Of a stretch of 64,000 bases of DNA, positions 42,651 through 51,270 are shown piece by piece. Source of the DNA: SpSt-1165 sp964391725 (GTDB lineage: Bacteria > Chloroflexota > Anaerolineae > Anaerolineales > Anaerolineaceae); the NCBI GenBank assembly GCA_964391725.1, contig CAYMNB010000005.1, forward strand, positions 22,538-86,537. The letters are read 5' to 3'. Each line of letters opens with the position of its first letter. The first letter of the stretch is position 1. The notes beneath the pieces are model-generated. The model saw only the letters and a program-made list of their open reading frames with translations. It ran no database searches and had not been told where the DNA came from. The position numbers and the translations under genes are program-made.

Positions 42651-43184
42651 TTAATGCTGAACAATCTCAATCGTGCGCAGGTCGACTTCATTACCTGGCT
42701 GAACCCGATGGTAATAACATACATTGGTCGCCGCCACGCACCAGATATTCCAGCCATTATACAGATACCGGCGGTTGCCGTTCAAATCTTTGATATAGAT
42801 CTCGATATCATCACCTGGGCGATTGGCAAGACCAATTCTGCCCCCATTCGGACCCCAATAGATACCCGCGACCGGCTCTGTCCACTCAGCTGGGTCCAAA
42901 CCGATATCAGTAAAGGCATACGTCCCCCAGCTGCGTGGATAGTGCCCATTGTTATCGTAAAAGGCATTGATACGCTCAATAAAATCACCGGCAATGGCGA
43001 CCGGATCACCCGACCCCTCACTGCCACCTGCAAGGGCAGATTGTATCAAGTTGTACGCCTCTCCCAGTGAACCGCCCATTGTTGATATGGCAAAAACCAC
43101 CGTGATTGAAACTAACAACAGAATCAGGGCGTACTCAACCAGACCCTGTCCGTGTTTATTGGAAAGAGAATTCATAGAATCCAT
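42651..43184 (-). CDS. Flp-type pilin with an added pseudopilin-like C-terminal domain
   Basis: 177 residues. The N-terminus has the type IVb prepilin signature: basic leader, Gly, then GLVEYALILLLVSITVVF with the conserved Glu at +5-like position. Normal Flp pilins stop after about 60 residues. Here a Gly/Ser linker (about 50-60) is followed by about 110 residues with HYPRSWGTYAFTDIGLDPAEW and GIYWGPNGGRIG, reminiscent of the C-terminal domain of type II pseudopilins, and two Cys (WCVAATNVCYY) that could form a disulfide. It follows a 50-aa Flp pilin by 12 bp. Tad assembly genes are not in the window. Confidence 0.72.
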   Translation of the reverse strand: MDSMNSLSNKHGQGLVEYALILLLVSITVVFAISTMGGSLGEAYNLIQSALAGGSEGSGDPVAIAGDFIERINAFYDNNGHYPRSWGTYAFTDIGLDPAEWTEPVAGIYWGPNGGRIGLANRPGDDIEIYIKDLNGNRRYLYNGWNIWCVAATNVCYYHRVQPGNEVDLRTIEIVQH

Positions 43185-43196
43185 GTATTGCGTTAT

Positions 43197-43349
43197 TTAC
43201 AAGACACCAATTTCTGCAACAATATTTTCATACATAGCTGTCAGAGTGTCACCAAATAATGTAACAGCCAAAATGACCACAATGGCAACCAGCATCATGA
43301 TTAGTGCATATTCTAATAAGCCCTGACCTCTTTCGAGACCATGTTCCAT
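43197..43349 (-). CDS. flp: Flp/Fap-type pilin, 50 residues
   Basis: Short gene starting at ATG 43349 and ending with TAA at 43197. The product begins MEHGLERGQGLLEYALIM: a class III prepilin peptidase site after Gly, the conserved Glu, and one hydrophobic helix, then a short tail ending AEIGVL. GAGGAG lies 8 nt upstream of ATG. Its size and pattern are those of Flp major pilins of Tad systems. Transcribed with the larger Flp-like gene 12 bp downstream. Confidence 0.85.
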   Translation of the reverse strand: MEHGLERGQGLLEYALIMMLVAIVVILAVTLFGDTLTAMYENIVAEIGVL

Positions 43350-43458
43350 TTTCGAAGCTCCTCAAAGAAAGTTCCGAAAACCAAAAACGTGATTCTTATA
43401 TTAAGTATACGCTATATTCCCGCTGACACAACAGGGAATTTGTTAGAAACCTCTCATG

Positions 43459-44982
43459 CTATTTGGGCAATGCTTGTAATGAGGCATACACATCCACCAG
43501 AGCTTTATAAGACTGTTGCAATAAGGTGCGGTATTGACGGTAGATGGCAAGATGATCAAGAATTGGCCGGGTATGTTCCTCAATGGAGATAAACCTGTCC
43601 ACAACATCAAAAGAATCGAATAATCCAACTCCCACACCACCGGTAATTGCCGCCCCCATGGAAGTGGCTTCTTCGAGAAGGTGCGGTTTCAGCACAGGCA
43701 TTTCATAGATGTCCGCCATCAATTGCCGCCAGATACGGCTCTGCGCGCCTCCTCCGATGACTACCATCTCGTCAATTTCTGCGTGTTCTTTAAAAATATC
43801 AGCGATCAAACCCAGGTTCAGGGTAATGCCTTCCAGCACAGCGCGAAACACATCCGCGCGTGTATGTTCCATTTTCAAACCGATCAGCGCTCCGCGCGCG
43901 TCAGAATTCCACCACGGGCTGCGTTCTCCCAGGAGATAAGGTAAAAACAACAACCCATTCGACCCCACTGGCGCACCCTGAATCAGTTTATTGATATGAT
44001 CATAAACGTTTTCATGCAACTGCTTTGCGCTGATAGTTTCATGCAGGGCCAGTTCTTTTTGCAACCAACTGAAACTTGCCCCTGCCGCTTGCATGGTACC
44101 GCAGGGCGAGTACATGCCGGGTACGATATGAGGCCAGTTAAAAGTGCGCTGTTCTTCATCAAAAACCGGAGCCGATGTACACAACGAGATCCACGAAGAA
44201 GAACCCACATAGGTATACGCCATGCCTTCCTTCACGCAGCCCGCCCCCACCCCGGCGCACAAACCATCACCGCCCCCCATCACAACCGGCGTTCCGATTA
44301 AGAGCCCTGTTTTCTCAGCAGCTTCTTTCGTAATCCCTCCGGCAATATGGGTGGATGTCACCAGTTCAGGCAGGACATTCTCATCGAAGCCAACCAGATC
44401 GAGTATTTCTTGCGACCAGCAAAGATTCGACAGATCCAGTAAATGTGTGCCGGACGCATCAGAATATTCGGTCACAAATCTGCCGGTCAACTTGTGGATT
44501 ACGAAATCCTTGGCATTCAACAGCTTATGGGTATTGTAGAAAATATCCGGTTCGTGGTTACGAACCCACATCAATTTCTCTGCGCTATAGGATGGACTGA
44601 TGCGGTGCCCGGTTATCTGATAAAAAAGGCCAGCTTCCATGTGCTCGCGAATGAAGGCAGTTTCTTCAACAGCACGCTGGTCTGCCCAGATGAGGGCATT
44701 GCGCAGGGCATTGCCCTCTGCATCTACACATACGCAGCCCATCATCTGCCCGCTGAATGAAACCGCTGCAACCTGGCTTCTATCTACCGACTGCAATATT
44801 CTGCGTGTTGTTGCACAGACGGCATCCCACCAATCGGAAGGTTTTTGCTCTGCCCAGGTGCCATTGAAGAAACGGGTGTCATAAGGATAGACCTCACTGG
44901 TCACCAGTTCACCCTGTTCGGTGAACAAGGTGGCCTTATCACCTGATGTGCCCAAATCATGGGCAAGAATGTATTGTGTCAT
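43459..44982 (-). CDS. xylB: FGGY-family carbohydrate kinase (xylulokinase-like)
   Basis: Sugar kinase of 507 residues, matching xylulokinase length. N-terminal phosphate-1 motif AHDLGTSGDKATLF, then AVSFSGQMMGCV with catalytic-site Met/Gln context and NALIWADQRA (Asp base), and the FGGY signature-2 region GAPVGSNGLLFLPYLLGERSPWW split in two. It phosphorylates D-xylulose or a related ketose or polyol. The start overlaps deoC by 4 nt, so the two enzymes are co-translated. Confidence 0.85.
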   Translation of the reverse strand: MTQYILAHDLGTSGDKATLFTEQGELVTSEVYPYDTRFFNGTWAEQKPSDWWDAVCATTRRILQSVDRSQVAAVSFSGQMMGCVCVDAEGNALRNALIWADQRAVEETAFIREHMEAGLFYQITGHRISPSYSAEKLMWVRNHEPDIFYNTHKLLNAKDFVIHKLTGRFVTEYSDASGTHLLDLSNLCWSQEILDLVGFDENVLPELVTSTHIAGGITKEAAEKTGLLIGTPVVMGGGDGLCAGVGAGCVKEGMAYTYVGSSSWISLCTSAPVFDEEQRTFNWPHIVPGMYSPCGTMQAAGASFSWLQKELALHETISAKQLHENVYDHINKLIQGAPVGSNGLLFLPYLLGERSPWWNSDARGALIGLKMEHTRADVFRAVLEGITLNLGLIADIFKEHAEIDEMVVIGGGAQSRIWRQLMADIYEMPVLKPHLLEEATSMGAAITGGVGVGLFDSFDVVDRFISIEEHTRPILDHLAIYRQYRTLLQQSYKALVDVYASLQALPK

Positions 44983-45674
44983 GCTAACTCTCCCAATATC
45001 TTCCTTAACTCTTGCACAATCGCTATCCCGCTGCTGGTACCAATACGGTTTGCACCGGCATCGATCATCGCCAGAAATTGCTGCCCTGTGCGGATACCAC
45101 CAGCAGCCTTGATCTTAATGCCATCTCCAACGCAAGCCTTCATCAACGCCACATCCGCGATAGTGGCACCACCAGTACCGAATCCGGTGGAGGTCTTTAT
45201 GTAATCCGGGCGGATACAAAGCGCTACCTCACACAATTGAATCTTTTCGTCTGCTGTCAGGTAACAATTCTCGAAAATCGTCTTACAGGTGATGTTTCTT
45301 GCTCCGCACGCTTCCACAATCGCTTTCATTTCATCTGTCACATACTGCCAGTGGCCGTTTTTCACCTCACTGAGATTGATGACATAATCGATCTCGTCCG
45401 CCCCTTTTTCAATAGCATCAATGGTTTCAAACACCTTCACCGCCAGCGTGTTCTGTCCCAGTGGAAACCCGACCGCTGCATCGACCAGGACATTACTGTC
45501 TGCCAAAAACTCCTTGCAATAGGCAATACCAGCATTGTTGATGGCAACCGATTTGAACCCACGCTCCTGTGCTTGCGCGCAAAGTACCCGCCAATCCTCT
45601 TTGGTGGCAAAAGGTTTCAGGTTGGTATGGTCGATCATACCTGCATACGCAGCGATGTTGTTTGTGATAACCAT
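44979..45674 (-). CDS. deoC: Deoxyribose-phosphate aldolase
   Basis: Class I aldolase splitting 2-deoxyribose 5-phosphate into acetaldehyde and glyceraldehyde 3-phosphate; 231 residues. It shows the N-terminal IDHTNLKP signature, Asp in ADEIDYVINLSEV, and the Schiff-base Lys in YIKTSTGFGTGGAT. GAGG lies 8 nt before ATG 45674, preferred over an ATG 6 bp upstream. It is paired with an FGGY kinase rather than the usual deoABD genes. Confidence 0.92.
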   Translation of the reverse strand: MVITNNIAAYAGMIDHTNLKPFATKEDWRVLCAQAQERGFKSVAINNAGIAYCKEFLADSNVLVDAAVGFPLGQNTLAVKVFETIDAIEKGADEIDYVINLSEVKNGHWQYVTDEMKAIVEACGARNITCKTIFENCYLTADEKIQLCEVALCIRPDYIKTSTGFGTGGATIADVALMKACVGDGIKIKAAGGIRTGQQFLAMIDAGANRIGTSSGIAIVQELRKILGELA

Positions 45675-45926
45675 AAACATAACCTCACAGCAATCTCTCA
45701 GCTTTCATTCTACCCTCTAAATCGTTTGCAAGGTATCCTCAGTCGCACGCCGTTGGTGAGATCTGTCTCTGCTCCGATGTTACCACCGTACATCGTGTAT
45801 CAATATTTTTTTCATTTTTCAAATTCTTCTCGTGATTGTGATTATCAAGCCATTACAAATCATAATCCTCTGGTATCATCGAGTTTAACCAACCAAAATT
45901 CACATAATCGCAGGGAGTGCCAAATC

Positions 45927-48317
45927 ATGCAATGGACATTGAATGAACAAGATTATTTTGAAACCAATGGGCTTTCACTATTGCTTTTTCATGACTTTTA
46001 CCCGATCGGCCGCCAAGGCGGTATTGAGTTGATCCAGCATGATGAGCGGGTTATCACCAACGGCGATGTGCGCTTGATAAATGCACCCGGCCAATGGGAC
46101 CTGATGCCGGAAACAGGCGAACGCCAGATCAGCGCTGACCGACAGACGGTCTGTATTCGAGGAACCTTCCCGGATGTGCAATATTCACTGCGCATTTTTC
46201 CGGATGGTGACTGGATACGCATCATTGTTGACCTCGATCAACCGCTGCCAGACCAACACATAGGCAAAGCCGCCTTTCAATTTGACCTGTTTCCCGCCGC
46301 CTTTTTCGGCAGATCGTTCCAATTTGAAGAAGAACACGGTATCTTCCCCCGTCAGGCCAATGGGCCGGTTATCAAAGAAAAAGATGGCAGCATAACCCTC
46401 ACGCCGCTGGGCAGAGGCCAATCATTTGCGGCCAGCCCGGAAGACCCCCGGCGCTGGCTGAGGGTTAAACGCAATGATGGCGGTGGTTTGGCGCTGTATG
46501 ACGGCAGCATGACCGGTCAGCATCACTGGTTTGTGCTGCGCGGGGAATTGCTGCCTGCCAAAACCACCAACGCTGCCGATCTCTCCCTTTGGGCCAATGT
46601 GCTGCCAGATTATCAACGCCCGCCGGTTATCCTCACATCTCAGGTAGGCTATCATCCTGCGCAGGAGAAAAAAGCCTGGATTGAAGTAGACCCGCAAGGC
46701 GAGATCAATCAACTGGCAAAATTAGTCAGACTACAGGCAGATGGCAACCATACAGTGGTGTTTGACCAACAGCCTGTGCCATGGGGTAAGTTCCTGCGTT
46801 ATGACTACGCATTGTTCGATTTCTCACAAATCAAAGAACCAGGCATGTACCAGGTCATTTACGGCGATCAATTCACCACCCCCTTCCGCATCGGAAATGA
46901 CATTTATCGGAAAGATGTGTGGCAGCCGACTCTGGAAACTTACTTCCCTGCCCAGATGTGTCACATGGCTGTGCGCGACCGCTACCGCGTTTGGCACGGG
47001 GTGTGTCATCTCGATGATGCCTTACAAGCACCTACCAACCATGTCCATTTTGATGGCTACCAGCAGGGTCCTGATACCCTGACTCCCTACAAGCCCGGTG
47101 AACATGTCCCCCATCTGGATGTTGGCGGCTGGCACGATGCCGGTGATTTTGATCTGGCAGCCGGTTCACAGGCATCCACAACCCACATGCTGGCATTGGC
47201 GCGCGAGGCCTTTGGCGTGGATAGCGACCAAACCACGGTGGATTGGCGCAAACGTGAGGTACACCTCCATCAGCCGGATGGCACAGCGGACATCATTCAG
47301 CAAATTAGGCACGGCGCTGAATGTCTTCTGGGTGGATATCGCGCCAGTGACCACAGCTTCTCCGGTATCATTGCTGGTGATTTGATGCAGTATGTCCACC
47401 AGGGTGATGCCGCCACCATGACCGATAACCGCGTTTATGACCCCGCATTGGGTGATTTAGAACAAAACGGCAATCACAGCGGTAAAAAAGATGACCGCTG
47501 GGTCTTCACCAACTATGATTCTGCCCTCGAATACAAAGTGGCTGCGGCTTTGGCAGCCGCCAGCCGGGTTATGAAGGAATACTACCCTGAACTGGCAAAA
47601 GAATGTTTGCAGACCGCCTTGCAAATTTGGAAAAACGAGCAATCGCAAGAACCGGTGGTTTCCCGCTGCGCCTACCACCCGCACAATCCCCTGCTGCAAT
47701 CATTAGGCGCTGCCGTTGAATTATTTATAGCCACAGAAGACCAGGCTTATATTGATTACATTACCAATCATCTGGACTCTATCAAAGAAAACGCGCCCCA
47801 AATCATCTGGATGATTGCCCGCATCCTGCCATCGATCAAAGATCAGGCATTTTTAGATGAGTTCAGACACATCGTGAAGCAATCCAAAGAACAAGTAGAA
47901 ACAGAAAGCCAAAAATCTCCCTTCGGCCTCCCCTTCCACTGGCATGTGTGGGGCGTCTCCTGGATCCTGCAGAGTATGGGCGTAGCCTTTTATTATCTCC
48001 ACAAAGCCTTCCCGGAAATTTACGAAGCAGAATTATTGTATAGGGTGGTGCATTATGTGCTGGGGGTTCACCCCGGCAGCAACACCTCCGTGATATCAGG
48101 CGTCGGGGCAAAATCGTTGACGGTGGCATTCGGCACCAACCGCGCCGATTATTCCTACATCCCCGGCGGCGGCGGTTCTGGCCCCAATCTGATCCGGCCT
48201 GACTTTCCTGAATTGAAGGAGAATTATCCTTTCCTGTGGCAGCAAGCCGAATATGTGATGCCCGGCGCTGCCACCTACCTTTTCTGTGTCCTGGCCGCTG
48301 ATTCATTGTTGACTTAA
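45927..48317 (+). CDS. GH9-family glycoside hydrolase with N-terminal beta domains, no signal peptide
   Basis: Inverting glycosidase of 796 residues. An unassigned beta-rich N-terminal region (about 1-220) leads to a cellulase-type Ig-like domain (about 225-310, VILTSQVGYHPAQEKKAW) and the (alpha/alpha)6 catalytic domain. The catalytic base Asp is in GGWHDAGDFDLA (about 399-410) and the acid Glu near residue 774 in AEYVMPGAATYL. ATG 45927 with GGGAG upstream is the start; the frame is open 915 bp further but that part lies antisense to deoC. No signal peptide, so an intracellular exo-acting glucanase or glucosaminidase is possible. Confidence 0.85.
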   Translation: MQWTLNEQDYFETNGLSLLLFHDFYPIGRQGGIELIQHDERVITNGDVRLINAPGQWDLMPETGERQISADRQTVCIRGTFPDVQYSLRIFPDGDWIRIIVDLDQPLPDQHIGKAAFQFDLFPAAFFGRSFQFEEEHGIFPRQANGPVIKEKDGSITLTPLGRGQSFAASPEDPRRWLRVKRNDGGGLALYDGSMTGQHHWFVLRGELLPAKTTNAADLSLWANVLPDYQRPPVILTSQVGYHPAQEKKAWIEVDPQGEINQLAKLVRLQADGNHTVVFDQQPVPWGKFLRYDYALFDFSQIKEPGMYQVIYGDQFTTPFRIGNDIYRKDVWQPTLETYFPAQMCHMAVRDRYRVWHGVCHLDDALQAPTNHVHFDGYQQGPDTLTPYKPGEHVPHLDVGGWHDAGDFDLAAGSQASTTHMLALAREAFGVDSDQTTVDWRKREVHLHQPDGTADIIQQIRHGAECLLGGYRASDHSFSGIIAGDLMQYVHQGDAATMTDNRVYDPALGDLEQNGNHSGKKDDRWVFTNYDSALEYKVAAALAAASRVMKEYYPELAKECLQTALQIWKNEQSQEPVVSRCAYHPHNPLLQSLGAAVELFIATEDQAYIDYITNHLDSIKENAPQIIWMIARILPSIKDQAFLDEFRHIVKQSKEQVETESQKSPFGLPFHWHVWGVSWILQSMGVAFYYLHKAFPEIYEAELLYRVVHYVLGVHPGSNTSVISGVGAKSLTVAFGTNRADYSYIPGGGGSGPNLIRPDFPELKENYPFLWQQAEYVMPGAATYLFCVLAADSLLT

Positions 48318-48323
48318 TATACT

Positions 48324-48370
48324 AAGTGACCGCCAACAATTATGATGAATGTAGGCGGTCACTTTTTTTT
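48324..48370 (+). terminator. Rho-independent terminator of the GH9 gene
   Basis: An 11-bp perfect stem (AAGTGACCGCC / GGCGGTCACTT) with a 19-nt loop begins 6 bp after the stop and runs into T8. Confidence 0.9.
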
Positions 48371-48382
48371 CGGTAGATACGA

Positions 48383-49534
48383 TCAATACCTAAGAATCGC
48401 CGCCAACGAATGCTGATCGGGCATTTCCTCCACCGGCATCTGATAGGCCTTGCCGCCCCGCAGCAGCGTGGTGACAGCCGCGATGTCGATCAAATCATTA
48501 TCGCCCGCCTGGTGTTGTTCATGGTGCTCAATTTTGTCATCCTGGGGATCATACTTTCCCCAAAGATGGAAGTCTGGAGCATAAAATAGTACTTCTATTC
48601 GACCGTGATATGCATATCTCACGATTTCATTAATCTCGGTGCTGGTCATTTGTTTTGTTGACAGATCAAAAAATCGATTCTTTTCTGCTCCCATTTCATT
48701 CATCAACCTTTTTTCCAGGATCGCCACACCGTTTTTATGTAATTGTTGGGGATTTATTTCTTCAGGATTTCCAACAATTCCTTCTTTGATTATTGGTAAA
48801 GAGTCATTCGCCTGTTCAAACAAAGGCAGCAGTGATTTTACCCCCGCCAAAATGATGGGAGCCCGGTCGTCACGCAAATAGGCAGATAGGGTATCAGTCA
48901 ATTTGTGAAACCAGTTAAGGAGGTGATTTTTCTCATCATCTTTGGGATCATGGCCAAAGAACATGCCTGATCTCTCACCGCCCTCGCCCCTTGAAGTACC
49001 TGTATGAAATTGGGTCTGCTTGATGAACTGGTCAAATTGCATGGTTTCCGCATAATTCGAGATTCTTGCCGCCAGATCATGCTCCTCGATGTTAACAGTG
49101 GTGCAATCAAACAATTTCACCTCATTTTGGCTCAAAGCCAGAATCTTAAAGTCAAGTGATTGCATAAATACTGGCAATACTGGTTTCAAATGAAATCGTT
49201 TTGAAATCAGCACAAACTCTTTAAACCGTATAGGAAGTCGAAAAGTGTGGAGTTCATCTGTTTGGAGAAACACAGCAAGCCCATCAGATTGATTTTGCCA
49301 GAAATCTGATTGGCGCAGTATATCCATGGCGGGCTTCAAAAATGTTGCTATTTCCCGATTCTTCCAACCCAATCCTGACAATTTTTCTTCGGCCGCTGTC
49401 AACAGGTTCTTGAACCGGATTCGGTCCTGTTCCACTTCGGGGCCTGCGCGATGTGCTGGCATGAAAAGGGAGAGGCACCATTCCTGCCTGTCATGCGACA
49501 ATTCTTTCAATTGTTGTATAGTCAAAACATCCAT
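48383..49534 (-). CDS. Bacterial archaeo-eukaryotic release factor-like protein (baeRF family 3)
   Basis: 383-residue cytosolic protein. The N-terminal ELSHDRQEWCLSLFMPAH then AGPEVEQDRIRFKNLL and later PLFEQANDSLPIIKEGIVGNPEEI fit the baeRF_3 family, which shares the eRF1/aRF1 middle and C-terminal folds. The eRF1 GGQ motif is not intact; the region corresponds to GTSRGEGGERSGMFFG, a Gly-rich loop. A role in ribosome rescue or stress has been proposed for these families from genome context, not shown. Monocistronic. Confidence 0.72.
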   Translation of the reverse strand: MDVLTIQQLKELSHDRQEWCLSLFMPAHRAGPEVEQDRIRFKNLLTAAEEKLSGLGWKNREIATFLKPAMDILRQSDFWQNQSDGLAVFLQTDELHTFRLPIRFKEFVLISKRFHLKPVLPVFMQSLDFKILALSQNEVKLFDCTTVNIEEHDLAARISNYAETMQFDQFIKQTQFHTGTSRGEGGERSGMFFGHDPKDDEKNHLLNWFHKLTDTLSAYLRDDRAPIILAGVKSLLPLFEQANDSLPIIKEGIVGNPEEINPQQLHKNGVAILEKRLMNEMGAEKNRFFDLSTKQMTSTEINEIVRYAYHGRIEVLFYAPDFHLWGKYDPQDDKIEHHEQHQAGDNDLIDIAAVTTLLRGGKAYQMPVEEMPDQHSLAAILRY

Positions 49535-49789
49535 ATCGATTCCTTTCTGATTTGGATTAAATCACCTGAAATTATTGAGGTTACCACAAAAAGATTACGG
49601 AGGATGGTAAAAGATAAAACACAAGCGAGTACATAGCAATAATGCATTCGCCTACAGAATCAATTAACAAGTACCCGCAGATTAATTATACACGAGCCAA
49701 CGGTCAAAATCACAGCCACTTATCCGGGCTGCCCAGGTGACTCATGCAATTGTATCGTGCCGCTTGCTGGAATAAAACAACAGCCAGCT

Positions 49790-50191
49790 CTATTCTTCTG
49801 GGGGTTCGTTGAACTTTAAGGATACGGAATTCAAACAATAGCGCAAACCTGTCGGAGCGGGACCATCTTTAAAAACGTGTCCAAGGTGCGCATCACACCG
49901 CGTGCAAACGACTTCGGTTCGCACCATTCCGTGGCTGAGATCAAGTTTTTCAATTACATGTTCTTTCTCAATCGGCGTAAAGAATGACGGCCAGCCTGTG
50001 CCTGAATCAAATTTATGATCCGCGGAGAACAGAGGCAAGTCGCAGCAGACACAGGTGTATGTGCCTGGTTTCTTGTGGTCATAGAATGCCCCGCAGAAAG
50101 GCGCTTCTGTGCCCTTTCGGCGTGTTACGCGGTATTGCTCTTCCGTTAATTGTGCTTTCCATTCGGCATCAGTCTTAACAATTTTTTCCAT
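49790..50191 (-). CDS. msrB: Peptide-methionine (R)-S-oxide reductase MsrB
   Basis: 133 residues. Two zinc CxxC pairs (TCVCCDLPLF and VCTRCDAHLG), the substrate loop FDSGTGWPSF, and the catalytic Cys in GLRYCLNSVSLKF are all present. It reduces the R epimer of methionine sulfoxide and complements the separately encoded MsrA. No neighbour in the same direction is within 130 bp. Confidence 0.96.
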   Translation of the reverse strand: MEKIVKTDAEWKAQLTEEQYRVTRRKGTEAPFCGAFYDHKKPGTYTCVCCDLPLFSADHKFDSGTGWPSFFTPIEKEHVIEKLDLSHGMVRTEVVCTRCDAHLGHVFKDGPAPTGLRYCLNSVSLKFNEPPEE

Positions 50192-50325
50192 GTTTTAGAT
50201 CCTCATAATCTTGCTACCAATACAGCATAACAGATCATTCTATGCAGAATATAAACAATCCCCGCCGTATCCGCGAAGTCTAAGGAACATTTTCACTGTT
50301 CGATTTTTACGAATGCCGATAACAA

Positions 50326-51127
50326 TTACTTTAAGGCATTGACCTTATCGGCTGGATATACCGTCCCCACCTTCTTACAATACAGCGGGCAGGCATATTC
50401 ATAGGCGGTTAGCAGCAAATGGGCGCATTCAATCACTTCTCGTGGTTCAAAGCGGGGATAGGTCTTTGCAAGACGGGCAGCGAATTCAGGATCGGCTGCC
50501 AAGAGAAAATCCCATTCACCCAGTGTCCACAGGCGCATCTCGATTAAACGAGTGCGTATCTGTGTCAGTGAATCAATAGCGTTAGCAAGCTTGCCGAAAG
50601 AATTTTGACTGCACTGCTGGCTGCGTTTCGCCCAACAGACCGTCTGCCGAAACATCCAGAAGAACCAATGAACGAATGAAGGATCGCTAATCTCAAACCA
50701 GGCAGGATGATCCGCTGGCTTGGCCTATTTTTCACACACCACTTTTTTCTGTAAAAAAACCATCCGGGTCAAATAAAATTTTCTTCTCAGAGGGTATATC
50801 GTTGATCTTTTCAATATCAGAAGGCTTGTAAAAATCAATATCAAGCCGTACCCCATTTTCAAAAAGAAAAAGCGCATTCTCGTCAAACAACCAGCCATGC
50901 CAGAGAGTGGGGTGCAGTACTCGCATTTGGTCAAATAGGTCCCGCCAGCCAATGCGCTCATCATCTCGTAGGTAGCCCATCAAGTCAATATCTGAAAACA
51001 CATCCTGTTCATCGCGCGCATAAGAACCGATGGCGACAACCCCCAATACATGGTCACTCGAGGTCAAGATTTGAATTGCTCTGTTAAAGACATCGTCTTG
51101 CGCTGCCATAAGGTTTTCAGCATCCAT
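50326..51127 (-). pseudogene. Nucleotidyltransferase-fold protein disrupted by frameshift
   Basis: The N-terminal part (50732-51127) is a Pol-beta-type nucleotidyltransferase domain: GVVAIGSYARDEQDVFSDIDLMG carries the GS...DxD catalytic pattern across a split block. It stops after FFTEKSGV. The C-terminal part continues in another frame from about 50710 to 50326 (AKPADHPAWFEISDPSFVHW, then WDFLLAADPEFAARLAKTYP) to a natural end. The joint holds a T7 and an A6 tract and a second stop, so at least one indel, possibly two, separates the halves. ATG 51127 with AGGAG shows it was once translated. Related proteins include adenylyltransferases of small molecules; substrate unknown. Confidence 0.7.
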
Positions 51128-51210
51128 AGCTAACTCCTATACTCCTGGTGGAGAAAATTGTATCAGCAATCCAATCAATGACAACATTGTGTTTGACCAA
51201 AAAAGGGCAT

Positions 51211-51239
51211 TTGTTGATATTCGGCTTGCTTGGTAGAAT
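51211..51239 (+). promoter_or_regulatory. Promoter of the lysine-fermentation operon
   Basis: TTGTTG (51211-51216) and TAGAAT (51234-51239) are separated by 17 nt, a good housekeeping-sigma match. Predicted transcription start is near 51246, giving a 25-nt leader with CAGGAG before ATG 51271. Confidence 0.6.
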
Positions 51240-51270
51240 AGGGGTACCAATCGTTCCTCAGGAGAATAAC

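Noticed and set aside
45012..45926. Open frame extending the GH9 gene 915 bp upstream (1101-residue version)
   Set aside because: This stretch is antisense to a convincing deoC gene and encodes no recognisable domain; ATG 45927 has a ribosome binding site.
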